This document shows positions 1 to 7,248 of a DNA stretch of 32,657 bases, piece by piece. Position numbers and translations under genes: made by a program. The first letter of the stretch is position 1. Every line of letters starts with the position of its first letter. A model generated the notes under the pieces. It ran no database searches. It was not told where the DNA came from and worked only from the letters and a program-made list of their open reading frames with translations. The DNA comes from an uncultured Clostridium sp. GTDB taxonomy: Bacteria; Bacillota_I; Bacilli_A; Acholeplasmatales; Anaeroplasmataceae. Location: NCBI GenBank assembly GCA_946538835.1, contig CAMNGZ010000007.1, forward strand, positions 1-32,657, written 5' to 3'.

Positions 1-33
1 TTTTTTATTTTATATGGATAAATTAGCAAAATA

Positions 34-59
34 AAAAAGTTAGAAAAAACTAACTTTTT
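34..59. terminator. Hairpin terminator at window start
   Basis: A perfect 10-bp inverted repeat (34-43 with 50-59, loop of six A) has T-rich sequence after each arm, so it could terminate in either direction. It probably ends a gene lying left of the window. No coding sequence is visible in 1-133. Confidence 0.6.
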
Positions 60-112
60 ACGTGCATATCGTTTGAAGTTTTAAAATAGTAAAGTTAAAA
101 TGATTTTAGACA

Positions 113-126
113 TATAATGAAAGAGG
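113..126 (+). promoter_or_regulatory. -10 box and RBS of the glutathione peroxidase gene
   Basis: A consensus TATAAT lies at 113-118, followed by AAAGAGG at 120-126, 7 nt before the ATG at 134. No convincing -35 box is present at 16-18 bp. The -10 and the RBS are close together, so the 5' leader is very short. Confidence 0.45.
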
Positions 127-133
127 TAATAAT

Positions 134-676
134 ATGGCTAATATTTATGATTTTAATGTTTTAAAAAGAGACGGTTCTGAATTTTCTTTATCTGAACTTA
201 AAGGTAAAGTTTTATTAATTGTAAATACTGCGACAGGTTGCGGTTTTACTCCACAATATGAAGAAATTGAATCTTTATATGAAAAATATCATGAAAAAGG
301 ACTTGAAGTATTAGATTTCCCTTGTAATCAATTTAAGGAACAAGCTAAAGGAACTGATGAAGAGATTCATAGTTTCTGCCAATTGAAATATAATACTAAG
401 TTTGATCAATTCAAAAAGATTGAAGTAAATGGTGAAAATAAGATTGCATTATATGCATTTCTTGAGGAAGCTGCGCCATATAAGAAACCTAAAGGAATTA
501 AGAATGGTGTAGCAATGTCTCTACTTGAAAAATTATCAGGTACTAAAGGTACAAACGAAATTCATTGGAACTTTACTAAATTTTTAGTATCACGTGATGG
601 TGAAATTATCAAGAGATTTGAACCTGTTGAAAAGCTTTCTGACGTTGAAAAGAATATTATTGAATTTTTAAAGTAA
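134..676 (+). CDS. Glutathione peroxidase family thiol peroxidase (Cys type)
   Basis: 180-aa cytoplasmic peroxidase of the GPx/BsaA family, which reduces H2O2 and organic hydroperoxides. The thioredoxin-like fold is complete. The peroxidatic residue is Cys36 in NTATGCGFTPQY, encoded by TGC and not selenocysteine. Gln66 in the PCNQF motif and Trp145-Asn146 in WNFTKF complete the usual catalytic tetrad. Cys82 in the FCQLKYNTKF segment is where the resolving Cys of thioredoxin-dependent members lies, so thioredoxin is the more likely reductant (family knowledge plus inference). The usual Gly before FPCNQF is Asp61 here. The length is typical of bacterial members. It is monocistronic, with its own -10 box and a strong terminator directly after the stop. 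Confidence 0.93.
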   Translation: MANIYDFNVLKRDGSEFSLSELKGKVLLIVNTATGCGFTPQYEEIESLYEKYHEKGLEVLDFPCNQFKEQAKGTDEEIHSFCQLKYNTKFDQFKKIEVNGENKIALYAFLEEAAPYKKPKGIKNGVAMSLLEKLSGTKGTNEIHWNFTKFLVSRDGEIIKRFEPVEKLSDVEKNIIEFLK

Positions 677-682
677 GAATAT

Positions 683-709
683 GATGCTAGGAAACTAGCA
701 TCTTTTTTT
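683..709 (+). terminator. Terminator of the GPx gene
   Basis: A perfect 8-bp stem GATGCTAG/CTAGCATC (683-690, 695-702) with a GAAA tetraloop is followed by seven T. Confidence 0.9.
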
Positions 710-772
710 AACCTTTTATTATATCACAAAATGTTGTGTTTTTACATCCTTATAAGTAAAATCTTTCTAACC

Positions 773-796
773 TATAATATAGTTAGGTAGGGTGAT
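773..796 (+). promoter_or_regulatory. -10 box and RBS that set a TTG start
   Basis: TATAAT lies at 773-778. TAGGGTGAT (788-796) matches the anti-Shine-Dalgarno end of 16S rRNA and stands 4 nt before TTG 801. The in-frame GTG at 792 lies inside this RBS, so it is unlikely to be the start. Confidence 0.5.
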
Positions 797-800
797 AAAA

Positions 801-1088
801 TTGAAGAAATTTAAATTGAGAAAAGATTTATTTAAAGGCACTCTAAATGATCAAGAATGTGATGAATTATTTGATTTATTTTTAAAGAATAAGTACATCG
901 ACAAAGATAATATATTAAGTATTAGATTTTTTATGTTTTATCAAAATTACTTTTTATATTTGCCACATAATTTAGAGCCAAGAAGAAAAGAGGTATTTGA
1001 TTGTATCAATAAGTTAAACTTTACTGAGCGTGACTTCATGCAAAGCAAAGCTGACTTTAAGAAGAAGCCTGTTGGCTTTAAAGATTGA
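801..1088 (+). CDS. Small basic hypothetical protein
   Basis: I do not recognise this 95-aa protein. It is rich in Lys, Phe and Asp, with basic stretches at the N terminus (KKFKLRKDLFK) and C terminus (KADFKKKPVGFKD) and a central aromatic segment (RFFMFYQNYFLYLPHNL). It has no signal peptide, no clear membrane span and no Cys motif; its single Cys residues are scattered. I chose the TTG start because the RBS is well placed for it. A TGA stop ends it, which argues against a code in which TGA means Trp. It stands alone between a terminator and the next small gene, with a -10 box just upstream. The codon bias matches its neighbours. Confidence 0.6.
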   Translation: MKKFKLRKDLFKGTLNDQECDELFDLFLKNKYIDKDNILSIRFFMFYQNYFLYLPHNLEPRRKEVFDCINKLNFTERDFMQSKADFKKKPVGFKD

Positions 1089-1152
1089 GCATTTTTATAC
1101 AAAAAAAATTTCACTTGTGATAAAATACTAAAGTATTTAGCAGGTGAATATT

Positions 1153-1476
1153 ATGAATATTAGTAAAGAAGCTAGTGTACTAATTAATGAAACTTTAAAA
1201 AAGTATAATAAAGAAGTCTTAGCATTTAAATATATAAAATCTTTAGAACAAATGTCTGTTTCTATTTTAACAAAGGAAGAGGCAATAGATTTTGAAGAAT
1301 TAGATGGTGTTTTAGTTAAATTTGTTGATGATGCAAAGAATGCAACTAAAAACTGGTCTATCGTAGAAGAAAATGGTAAATTAACAATTCAAAAGAAGTG
1401 TAAGTGTTGTACAGATGATTGTTGTGAATATGTTTGTAACAAAATTACACCTGAGTGCAGTAAAAATAAAAAATAA
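1153..1476 (+). CDS. Small protein with Cys-rich C-terminal tail, possibly HesB/IscA-like
   Basis: 107 aa from ATG 1153; GCAGGTGA sits upstream, and the in-frame GTG at 1144 is inside that RBS. Residues 1-80 start with ISKEASVLINETLKK and later carry a DGVLVKFVDD ... NGKLTI pattern, which weakly recalls the HesB/IscA fold. The conserved Cys residues of true A-type carriers are not in their normal places. The tail (residues 83-102) instead holds seven Cys: 83, 85, 86, 90, 91, 95 and 102. This suggests metal or Fe-S binding, or a redox role, but no function can be assigned. It is soluble, with no signal peptide, and monocistronic with its own terminator. HesB-like is a guess from the pattern of residues. 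Confidence 0.6.
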   Translation: MNISKEASVLINETLKKYNKEVLAFKYIKSLEQMSVSILTKEEAIDFEELDGVLVKFVDDAKNATKNWSIVEENGKLTIQKKCKCCTDDCCEYVCNKITPECSKNKK

Positions 1477-1485
1477 ATCTAATTA

Positions 1486-1519
1486 GATGTTGATAACTTA
1501 TGTTACCGACATCTTTTTT
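1486..1519 (+). terminator. Terminator after the Cys-rich gene
   Basis: A 12-bp stem (1486-1497 with 1502-1513) with one A-C mismatch and one G-U pair has a TTAT loop and a run of six T. Confidence 0.85.
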
Positions 1520-1614
1520 GTTAGATTTAAAACAAAAAAAGATACTATATAAGCTAATTAGTCAAAGATTTAAAAACTTATTGGTTATCACTTATATAAA
1601 GTCTCAAATTAGTA

Positions 1615-1620
1615 TATAAT
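1615..1620 (+). promoter_or_regulatory. -10 box of pyk
   Basis: TATAAT lies 28 bp before the pyk start. The -35 region is poor. A GGAGG RBS follows at about 1638-1642. Confidence 0.45.
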
Positions 1621-1648
1621 TAAAGACGAGATAAAGTGGAGGTTTTCA

Positions 1649-3067
1649 ATGAGAAAAACAAAAATTATATGCACACTAGGACCAGCAGTAGATACAAAAG
1701 AAATGCTAATTAAAATGGTAGAAAACGGTATGAACTGCTGCAGACTTAACTTTTCACATGGTACACATGCAGAACATGAAGTAAGAATTAAAAGAATTAA
1801 AGAAGTGAGAGAGGAAATGAATATCTCCCTTCCAATTATGCTTGACACAAAAGGACCTGAAATTAGAGTTAGAGATTTTAAAGATGGTGTTCAAACTTTA
1901 ACAGAAGGTAGTTTATTTAGAATCACTCCTGACGATGGTAGTCTTGGTGATGCAACACATACATGCATCACATATCCTCGTTTAGCTGAATTCGTTCACG
2001 AAGGAGATATGATACTTGTTGATGATGGTTCAATCGAACTTGAGGTTGTTAGAACAGAAGGTAAAGATGTAATTACTAAAGTTTTAAACACTGCAGTAAT
2101 TAAAAATCATAAATCTATTAATGTTCCTAATGTTATTATTGATCAACCATTTATTTCCGAAACTGATAAAGAGGATTTGATTTTTGGATGTCAACAAGGC
2201 GTAGATTATGTTGCAGCCTCATTTACAAGAAGAAAAGAAGATGTACTTGAACTTCGTAAGCTTCTTGATGATAATGGTGGAAAAGATATTAAGATTATTT
2301 GTAAGATTGAGAATACTGAAGGTATTCAAAATATGAATGACATTATCGAAACTGCTGATGGTGTCATGGTAGCTCGTGGTGATATGGGCGTTGAAGTAGC
2401 ATTTAAATATTTACCTGCAATTCAAAAGGATATGATTTCAAAATGTTATCGTATGGGTAAGATTGTTGTAACAGCTACACAAATGCTTGACTCAATGCAA
2501 CACAACCCACGTCCAACTCGTGCAGAGGTTAGTGACGTTGCCAATGCTATTTATGATAGAACAACAGCAATTATGTTATCTGGTGAATCTGCTGCTGGTA
2601 AATATCCTGTTGAATCTGTTCGTGCAATGCGCGATATTGCGATTGCAACTGAATCTGATATCAATTATCAAGAACGTTTCTACAAGAATAATTTAAATCT
2701 TGGTGAAGGTGTATTATCTACAATTTGCAACAGTGCTGTACAAGCAAGCTTTCAAATTGATGCAAAGGCTATTGTTTGTGTAACTATGCATGGTGTAACA
2801 GCTCATGTATTATCATCATATCGTCCTGAATGCCCAATTATTGCGGTAACAGTAGATCGCAAGGCATATCATCAATTAGGCCTTGTATGGAACGTTACTG
2901 CTGTTAAGGCTGAAGAGCAACATTCAACAGATGAATTATTCTTATATGCTGCTAAAAAGGCTGAAGAAACTGGTCTTGTTAAAAAAGGCGATAAGATTAT
3001 TATCCTTGGTGGATCTTACATTGGTTGTGGTATTACAGATACTATGAAAATTCATACAATGAAATAA
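1649..3067 (+). CDS. pyk: Pyruvate kinase
   Basis: Last step of glycolysis: phosphoenolpyruvate plus ADP gives pyruvate plus ATP, in the cytoplasm. 472 aa, the usual length for the form without the extra C-terminal PEP-utiliser domain found in Bacillus and Geobacillus. The N-terminal motif TKIICTLGPA is followed by Arg32 in CRLNFSHG. The active-site lysine is Lys219 in IICKIENTEG, followed by VARGDMGVE (metal and substrate site) and VTATQMLDSM. The C-terminal allosteric domain runs from about residue 345. It is monocistronic, with a GGAGG RBS 6 nt from the ATG. It stands just upstream of ccpA, and gapA lies elsewhere in the window, so two glycolytic genes share the region with their likely regulator. 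Confidence 0.98.
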   Translation: MRKTKIICTLGPAVDTKEMLIKMVENGMNCCRLNFSHGTHAEHEVRIKRIKEVREEMNISLPIMLDTKGPEIRVRDFKDGVQTLTEGSLFRITPDDGSLGDATHTCITYPRLAEFVHEGDMILVDDGSIELEVVRTEGKDVITKVLNTAVIKNHKSINVPNVIIDQPFISETDKEDLIFGCQQGVDYVAASFTRRKEDVLELRKLLDDNGGKDIKIICKIENTEGIQNMNDIIETADGVMVARGDMGVEVAFKYLPAIQKDMISKCYRMGKIVVTATQMLDSMQHNPRPTRAEVSDVANAIYDRTTAIMLSGESAAGKYPVESVRAMRDIAIATESDINYQERFYKNNLNLGEGVLSTICNSAVQASFQIDAKAIVCVTMHGVTAHVLSSYRPECPIIAVTVDRKAYHQLGLVWNVTAVKAEEQHSTDELFLYAAKKAEETGLVKKGDKIIILGGSYIGCGITDTMKIHTMK

Positions 3068-3135
3068 TTTTGAATTAAATTAGGATATACTTTTGTATAT
3101 CCTTTTAAATTGAAATATTTATTTCAAAAAAACAA

Positions 3136-3186
3136 TAAAAGCGTTTTCAAAATTCTATTGAAAACGATTTTCATAAATGCTATAAT
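3136..3186 (+). promoter_or_regulatory. ccpA promoter overlapped by cre-like palindromes
   Basis: The promoter is TTGAAA (3158-3163), a 17-bp spacer and TATAAT (3181-3186). Three overlapping repeats cover the -35 region. The arms CGTTTTCAA (3142-3150) and TTGAAAACG (3158-3166) form a perfect 9-bp inverted repeat. TGAAAACGATTTTCA (3159-3173) is a near-perfect palindrome. TAAAAGCGTTTTCA (3136-3149) matches the cre consensus TGWAANCGNTNWCA at 13 of 14 positions. This fits autorepression by the LacI-family product of the next gene. The sequence match is seen; binding is inferred. Confidence 0.65.
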
Positions 3187-3210
3187 TTTAATAGTAGCGA
3201 GGTGTTTTCC

Positions 3211-4203
3211 ATGTCAAATGCAACTATATATGATGTAGCCGGTAAAGCTGAGGTATCTCTTGCCACAGTTTCTCGTGTTTTAAATAATCCAGAGAAGGTT
3301 AATGAGGCTACTAGAGAAAAAGTTTTAAAGGTAATTAAAGAATTAGGATATAGACCTAATGCCATTGCACGTGGTTTAGCAAGTCATAAGACAACTACTG
3401 TAGGTATTATGTTAAGTGATGTAACAAGAGCATCAACAAGCCAATTACTTGGTGGTATTATTGATATCGCTAAAAAGTATAGCTATTCAATTAAGATTTT
3501 CTCAATGTCAGGTGAAACAGATGTCCTAGATAGTATTCGTGATGTTGTTGCAGAGCAAGTTGATGGTATCCTTTTATTAAATGATGAACTTGATACTCGT
3601 CAAATGAATATTATTAAAGAACAAGCTAGCAATGCTAACATTCCACTTGTATTAACAAATGTAATTTCAGATGATCCTGAATTGCCAAGCGTAGCAATCG
3701 ATTACTTTGGTGCAAGTTATGACATCACTAAAGAGTTGTTGGCTCAATCTAGAAAAGATATTTATCTTCTTTCAACTGTTACTCGTTATTCAGTTAATTT
3801 ACAAAAAGAAGCTGGATATGCTAAAGCTATGGAAGAAGCTGGTTTAGAAGCTAGAGTATTTAGAACAAGTGGTGATCTTTCAATTAATACTCCGCACTTT
3901 GAAGAATATTTTGAAACTCACAAAGTTGATGGAGCTATTGCAGTAAGAGACTCAATTGCCGTCTCGTTTATGAATGTTATGATCAATAAAGGATATAATG
4001 TTCCAAAAGATATTGCTGTTATTGGTTATCAAAACACTAAATATGCAATGCTTGCAAGACCAAAATTAACTTGTATCGATACACCTGTTTATGACATTGG
4101 TGCTGTAGCGATGCGCTTACTTACAAAGTTAATTAAAGGTGAAGAAGTAGATTCAATTAAGATTGTTTTACCACATAAGGTAATCAAAAGAGAAACTTTC
4201 TAG
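3211..4203 (+). CDS. ccpA: Catabolite control protein A (LacI family regulator)
   Basis: 330-aa DNA-binding regulator. The N-terminal helix-turn-helix and hinge helix (residues 1-60) read ATIYDVAGKAEVSLATVSRVLNN and YRPNAIARGLASHKTTTVG, very close to the CcpA pattern. The periplasmic-binding-protein-like core carries VAIDY, VIGYQNT and, near the end, PVYDIGAVAMRLLTKL, which is nearly identical to Bacillus CcpA as I recall it. CcpA works with Ser46-phosphorylated HPr to repress or activate carbon genes at cre sites. The start is ATG 3211, with GAGGTG upstream; the in-frame GTG at 3202 lies in that RBS. It is probably autoregulated through the palindromes over its promoter. A cre-like site also precedes oppA. 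It stands alone between pyk and the tyrS leader. Confidence 0.93.
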   Translation: MSNATIYDVAGKAEVSLATVSRVLNNPEKVNEATREKVLKVIKELGYRPNAIARGLASHKTTTVGIMLSDVTRASTSQLLGGIIDIAKKYSYSIKIFSMSGETDVLDSIRDVVAEQVDGILLLNDELDTRQMNIIKEQASNANIPLVLTNVISDDPELPSVAIDYFGASYDITKELLAQSRKDIYLLSTVTRYSVNLQKEAGYAKAMEEAGLEARVFRTSGDLSINTPHFEEYFETHKVDGAIAVRDSIAVSFMNVMINKGYNVPKDIAVIGYQNTKYAMLARPKLTCIDTPVYDIGAVAMRLLTKLIKGEEVDSIKIVLPHKVIKRETF

Positions 4204-4232
4204 TTGACAACTTATTTTAAAAATGGTAAAAC
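4204..4232 (+). promoter_or_regulatory. Probable tyrS promoter
   Basis: A perfect TTGACA (4204-4209) begins directly after the ccpA stop codon. At 17 bp a TGGTAAAAC element can serve as an extended -10 (4227-4232). The predicted start, near 4239, is just before stem I of the T-box, which supports this reading. Confidence 0.5.
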
Positions 4233-4244
4233 CATAATATAAAG

Positions 4245-4445
4245 TTAATCGGCGAAATAATTTAGTAGTTTAAAATAAGCTTTTAGAGAAGTTCTGGTTG
4301 GTGAAAAGAATTAGTGAGTTTTAAATGAATTACACTTATGGAGATTGACCGTTACTCGCGTTAAGAGTTTGAGTGCAATGTTTATACATTGAACTAAGGT
4401 GGTACCGCGTATTAGACGTCCTTAGAATTTAGGGCGTCTTTTTTT
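4245..4445 (+). promoter_or_regulatory. T-box riboswitch, tyrosine specific
   Basis: The leader senses uncharged tRNA. Stem I closes with UUAAUC/GAUUGA (4245-4250, 4343-4348). Its internal loop has AGUA on the 5' side, and GAA followed by the specifier UAC (Tyr, 4331-4333) on the 3' side. The T-box sequence AAGGTGGTACCGCG lies at 4396-4409. Its UGGU bulge would pair with an ACCA tRNA end, as expected for tRNA-Tyr with A73. The terminator stem is 4414-4422 with 4431-4439, followed by a U run. When uncharged tRNA-Tyr binds, the antiterminator forms and tyrS is transcribed (family knowledge). Confidence 0.95.
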
Positions 4446-4465
4446 ATTTAAAGGAGATATTACAT

Positions 4466-5692
4466 ATGGGTATTTATGAAGAACTAGAATGGCGTGGATT
4501 AATTAAAGATGTATCTGATCCTAGCTTAAGAGAAAAATTAAATGCTGGTGGAATGACTTTCTACATTGGAACTGACCCTACTGGTGATTCACTTCACATT
4601 GGTCATTTCTCAAGTTTCTTAATTTCAAAAAGACTTGCTGATGCTGGACACCATCCAATTCTATTAGTAGGTGGAGCTACTGGTTTAATTGGTGATCCAA
4701 AGCCAAACAGCGAACGTCCTATGATTACATATGAACAAGTTCAACACAATTTCGAATGCTTGAAGAAACAAGCTCAAGAAATTTTTGGATTCAAAGTTGT
4801 TAATAACTTTGATTGGATTAAGGATATCAACACAATTGACTTCTTAAGAGATTATGGTAAGTATTTCAATGTTACTTATATGCTAAATAAGGACATCATT
4901 AAGAGAAGACTTGATGAAGGTATTTCATTTACTGAATTCTCATATATGATTCTTCAAGCTTTAGACTTCGTTCATTTGAATGAGACTTATGGTTGTACAC
5001 TTGAAGTTGCAGGCCAAGATCAATGGGGTAACATTACTTCTGGTATTGAACTTGCCAGAAGAAAGAATGGTACTGAATTATATGGATTTACAATGCCTTT
5101 ATTAACTAAGTCAGATGGTACTAAGTTTGGTAAGACAAATGGTAAAGCTATTTGGTTAGATAAGACTAAGACTAGTCCATATGAAATGTATCAATTCTTC
5201 ATCAATGCTGAAGATGAAAAAGTTATCGATTACTTAAAATTCTTAACATTCTTAACTCGTGAAGAAATTGAAGAAATTGAAGCTAAACAAAAAGCTGAAC
5301 CAGAAAAGAGATTAGCTCAACAAACATTAGCTCATGAAGTTATTAAGTTCTTACATGGCGAAGAAGCTTATCAACAAGCTTTAAAAATTTCTAAGGCTTT
5401 ATTCTCTGGGGATATTAAGTCATTAACAAAAGAAGAAATTCAAATGGGATTCAATGATCTTCCATTGAATGAAATTGAAGAAGGATCTTTGCTTGTAGAT
5501 GTATTAATTCAAGTAGGACTTGCTAAGTCAAAGAGAGAATCAAGAGAATTTATCACTAATGGTGCTGTTCTTGTGAACGGTGACAAGTGTACTGATCTTA
5601 CAAAGACTTTAACTAAGGCAGAAGCAATTGGCCAAACTTATATTGTTATTCGTCGTGGTAAAAAGTTATACGCTTTAACTCAAGTTAAGTAA
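4466..5692 (+). CDS. tyrS: Tyrosyl-tRNA synthetase
   Basis: Class I synthetase that charges tRNA-Tyr in the cytoplasm; 408 aa, typical of the bacterial TyrS type. The Rossmann domain has FYIGTDPTGDSLHIGH, with HIGH at residues 44-47, and tyrosine-pocket residues in VAGQDQWGN (about 181-189). The KMSKS-type loop is KFGKT (220-224). An S4-like RNA-binding domain occupies about residues 340-405 (VDVLIQVGLAKSKRESREFI). The RBS AAGGAGATAT overlaps the end of the T-box terminator region. Expression is set by the upstream tyrosine T-box. It is monocistronic and convergent with cysE. Confidence 0.98.
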   Translation: MGIYEELEWRGLIKDVSDPSLREKLNAGGMTFYIGTDPTGDSLHIGHFSSFLISKRLADAGHHPILLVGGATGLIGDPKPNSERPMITYEQVQHNFECLKKQAQEIFGFKVVNNFDWIKDINTIDFLRDYGKYFNVTYMLNKDIIKRRLDEGISFTEFSYMILQALDFVHLNETYGCTLEVAGQDQWGNITSGIELARRKNGTELYGFTMPLLTKSDGTKFGKTNGKAIWLDKTKTSPYEMYQFFINAEDEKVIDYLKFLTFLTREEIEEIEAKQKAEPEKRLAQQTLAHEVIKFLHGEEAYQQALKISKALFSGDIKSLTKEEIQMGFNDLPLNEIEEGSLLVDVLIQVGLAKSKRESREFITNGAVLVNGDKCTDLTKTLTKAEAIGQTYIVIRRGKKLYALTQVK

Positions 5693-5713
5693 TATATTAT
5701 ATATAGATAATAA

Positions 5714-5741
5714 AAGGGTTTCGAAATTAATCGAAACCCTT
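5714..5741. terminator. Bidirectional terminator between tyrS and cysE
   Basis: A perfect 11-bp stem (5714-5724 with 5731-5741) and a loop of six have T-rich flanks on both strands. The right arm overlaps the cysE stop codon (5740-5742) by two bases. Confidence 0.88.
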
Positions 5742-6261
5742 ATTTGTTATCTTTAAATATAAGTTTTCCTTTGTAACCGACAACTGTTTGTCCTTCAGGT
5801 ATGTCTTCAAGAACAGTAGCGTTAGCTCCAATTCTAGCATTTGAACCAATATTTATTGGTCCAAGCAATTGAGAATGAGCACCAATAATAACATTGTTAC
5901 CGATTGAAGGGTGACGCTTTCCATGAGTTATACCACGTCCACCTAATGTTACTCCATGATACATGGTTACGTTATCTCCGATAACTGATGTTTCTCCAAT
6001 TACAACACCTGTGCCATGGTCAATGAAGAAGTTCTTACCAATTTTTGCGCCAGGATGTATTTCAATTGAATACTTTTTCCTTGAATGATATGTAATTAAT
6101 TCGGCAATTAATTTAAAATGAATTTTCCAGAAGAAGTGAGCTATCCTATAATTGATAAGAACTTTAACTCCGGGATAAGTTAATAAGATTTGCAGATTGC
6201 TTCTAGCAGCAGGATCTCTTAACTTTATTGATTTTAAAAAGCCAATCTTTTTTTCTTTCAT
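5740..6261 (-). CDS. cysE: Serine O-acetyltransferase
   Basis: Makes O-acetylserine from serine and acetyl-CoA, the first step of cysteine synthesis. 173 aa, the short form lacking most of the N-terminal helical domain of the enterobacterial enzyme. It starts with the conserved [20 protein letters not shown] segment. The C-terminal part is a left-handed beta helix of hexapeptide repeats: [22 protein letters not shown] (with the catalytic Asp-His pair), [26 protein letters not shown]. The RBS AGGAG stands 9 nt before the ATG. A T-box leader controls it; the specifier there is unusual (see findings). The next Cys pathway enzyme (CysK) is not in the window. No partner gene follows it. Confidence 0.95.
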   Translation of the reverse strand: MKEKKIGFLKSIKLRDPAARSNLQILLTYPGVKVLINYRIAHFFWKIHFKLIAELITYHSRKKYSIEIHPGAKIGKNFFIDHGTGVVIGETSVIGDNVTMYHGVTLGGRGITHGKRHPSIGNNVIIGAHSQLLGPINIGSNARIGANATVLEDIPEGQTVVGYKGKLIFKDNK

Positions 6262-6275
6262 AATAATTATCTCCT

Positions 6276-6471
6276 AAAAAATAAAATGCATCCTTACTTA
6301 AAGGACGCAATGCGTTATTCCACCTATTGTAAGAAGTATTCTTAACGCGAATATACGTCTTTTGCTAGAAGAACTCATCAGGTGCCTTCAAAAATAATTT
6401 AATCCAAAATTCTCATCATCATTTGGTCTCTTAAAATAAATTATAGTTTACTATCCTGAATCATAGAGATA
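6276..6471 (-). promoter_or_regulatory. T-box riboswitch upstream of cysE; specifier reads GGC
   Basis: On the minus strand the leader shows stem I with pairs UCAGG/CCUGA and AUAAUUUA/UAAAUUAU enclosing a specifier loop (AGUA on the 5' side, GAAGGCA on the 3' side). The T-box sequence AGGTGGAATAACGC is at 6312-6325. A terminator stem pairs 6287-6295 with 6301-6309, followed by a T-rich run (6276-6286). The UGGA bulge expects a tRNA ending UCCA, that is U73, which fits both tRNA-Cys and tRNA-Gly. The triplet in the codon position (6384-6386) is GGC, glycine. No UGC or UGU is present in the loop. The T-box call is strong; the amino acid sensed is uncertain. Confidence 0.88.
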
Positions 6472-6476
6472 TCTTC

Positions 6477-6504
6477 ATTATAATTTATTTAGGAATATTG
6501 TCAA
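6477..6504 (-). promoter_or_regulatory. cysE promoter
   Basis: A consensus TTGACA (6499-6504, minus strand), a 16-bp spacer and TATAAT (6477-6482). Its -35 box is 4 bp from the -35 of the divergent promoter. Confidence 0.8.
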
Positions 6505-6508
6505 ATAA

Positions 6509-6537
6509 TTTACATTTCAAGATTTTTAAGTTATAAT
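6509..6537 (+). promoter_or_regulatory. Promoter of the membrane protein gene
   Basis: TTTACA (6509-6514), a 17-bp spacer and TATAAT (6532-6537). It is back to back with the cysE promoter. Transcription would start about 10 nt before the ATG, leaving room for little more than the GGTGAT RBS. Confidence 0.7.
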
Positions 6538-6554
6538 CGAGCCATGGTGATAAA

Positions 6555-7100
6555 ATGTCAGTTTTATATAAAGATAATAAAGATAATAATAAAAATGAAA
6601 ATCTTGAATCACAAGATAATAATGTAAATAAAGATCCTCATTACGGTATGCCTAATTATGTTCCGGCACCAGAAAAAGAAGAATCTAAATTTCATAAAAT
6701 CTTTTTTTCTAATAAAAGTAGATATATTGTAGCATTAATTGTAAGTGTTGTATTGTTTATTGCATTAAGCTTGGGATTTGGATTTAAAATATTTCAAAGC
6801 TATGTTGATGCCTCTTTTGTAGTAGCTATAGTTGATTTAGGTTTTGCTGGATTGTCTGTTGCAACAAGGGAAGGTACATTTGATGGTTTGTCTTATGGAT
6901 TCTATAAAATTTTTGTGTCTTATCGTTTTAACAATCCTAAAGGCAAATATAATGATTTGTATGACTATAAGATGGTTCATGATGCTAAAAGAAAAGATAA
7001 CCCATACAAATTTGTCCCATATATTGTAGTTGGTTTGGTATTTTTGATAATTTCTCTAATTTTATTTTCTATCTTACAGGAAAAAATAGCAAAAGCATAA
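6555..7100 (+). CDS. Three-TM membrane protein, possibly DUF3899-like
   Basis: 181-aa protein of unknown function. Residues 1-50 are hydrophilic, rich in Asn, Asp and Lys, and likely cytoplasmic and disordered. Three hydrophobic segments follow: about residues 57-77 (YIVALIVSVVLFIALSLG), 84-102 (DASFVVAIVDLGFAGLSVA) and 154-174 (VPYIVVGLVFLIISLILFSI). The loop between the second and third contains FDGLSYGFYKIF and a charged stretch YDYKMVHDAKRKDNPYK. The Gly-rich FDGLSYG segment resembles small Firmicute membrane proteins annotated as DUF3899, but that match is from memory and tentative. The ATG has a GGTGAT RBS 4 nt upstream. It is monocistronic with its own promoter and terminator, divergent from cysE with no functional link that I can see. 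Confidence 0.75.
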   Translation: MSVLYKDNKDNNKNENLESQDNNVNKDPHYGMPNYVPAPEKEESKFHKIFFSNKSRYIVALIVSVVLFIALSLGFGFKIFQSYVDASFVVAIVDLGFAGLSVATREGTFDGLSYGFYKIFVSYRFNNPKGKYNDLYDYKMVHDAKRKDNPYKFVPYIVVGLVFLIISLILFSILQEKIAKA

Positions 7101-7121
7101 GTTAAAATATTTCAAAATAGC

Positions 7122-7169
7122 AAAAAAGACTTCTAGAGCATGAAATAATATTCTAAAAGTCTTTTTTTT
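7122..7169 (+). terminator. Terminator after the membrane protein gene
   Basis: An 11-bp stem (7122-7132 with 7157-7167) continues past one mismatch for four more pairs, then a run of T. Confidence 0.8.
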
Positions 7170-7248
7170 ATTGAATATTATTTTAAATTATTCAATAAAC
7201 TAATTTTAATTTTGCATAAATGGGATTTTTTTAGATTTAAAGATGGGT

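Noticed and set aside
725-738. Small inverted repeat CACAA/TTGTG
   Set aside because: The 5-bp stem is too short and common in A+T-rich DNA to claim as an operator.
801-1088. Mollicute code with TGA as Trp
   Set aside because: TGA ends this gene and trmFO at sensible places, and Trp is encoded by TGG throughout.
1609-1848. Open frame on the minus strand inside pyk
   Set aside because: It lies antisense to conserved pyruvate kinase codons and has no RBS; it is a shadow frame.
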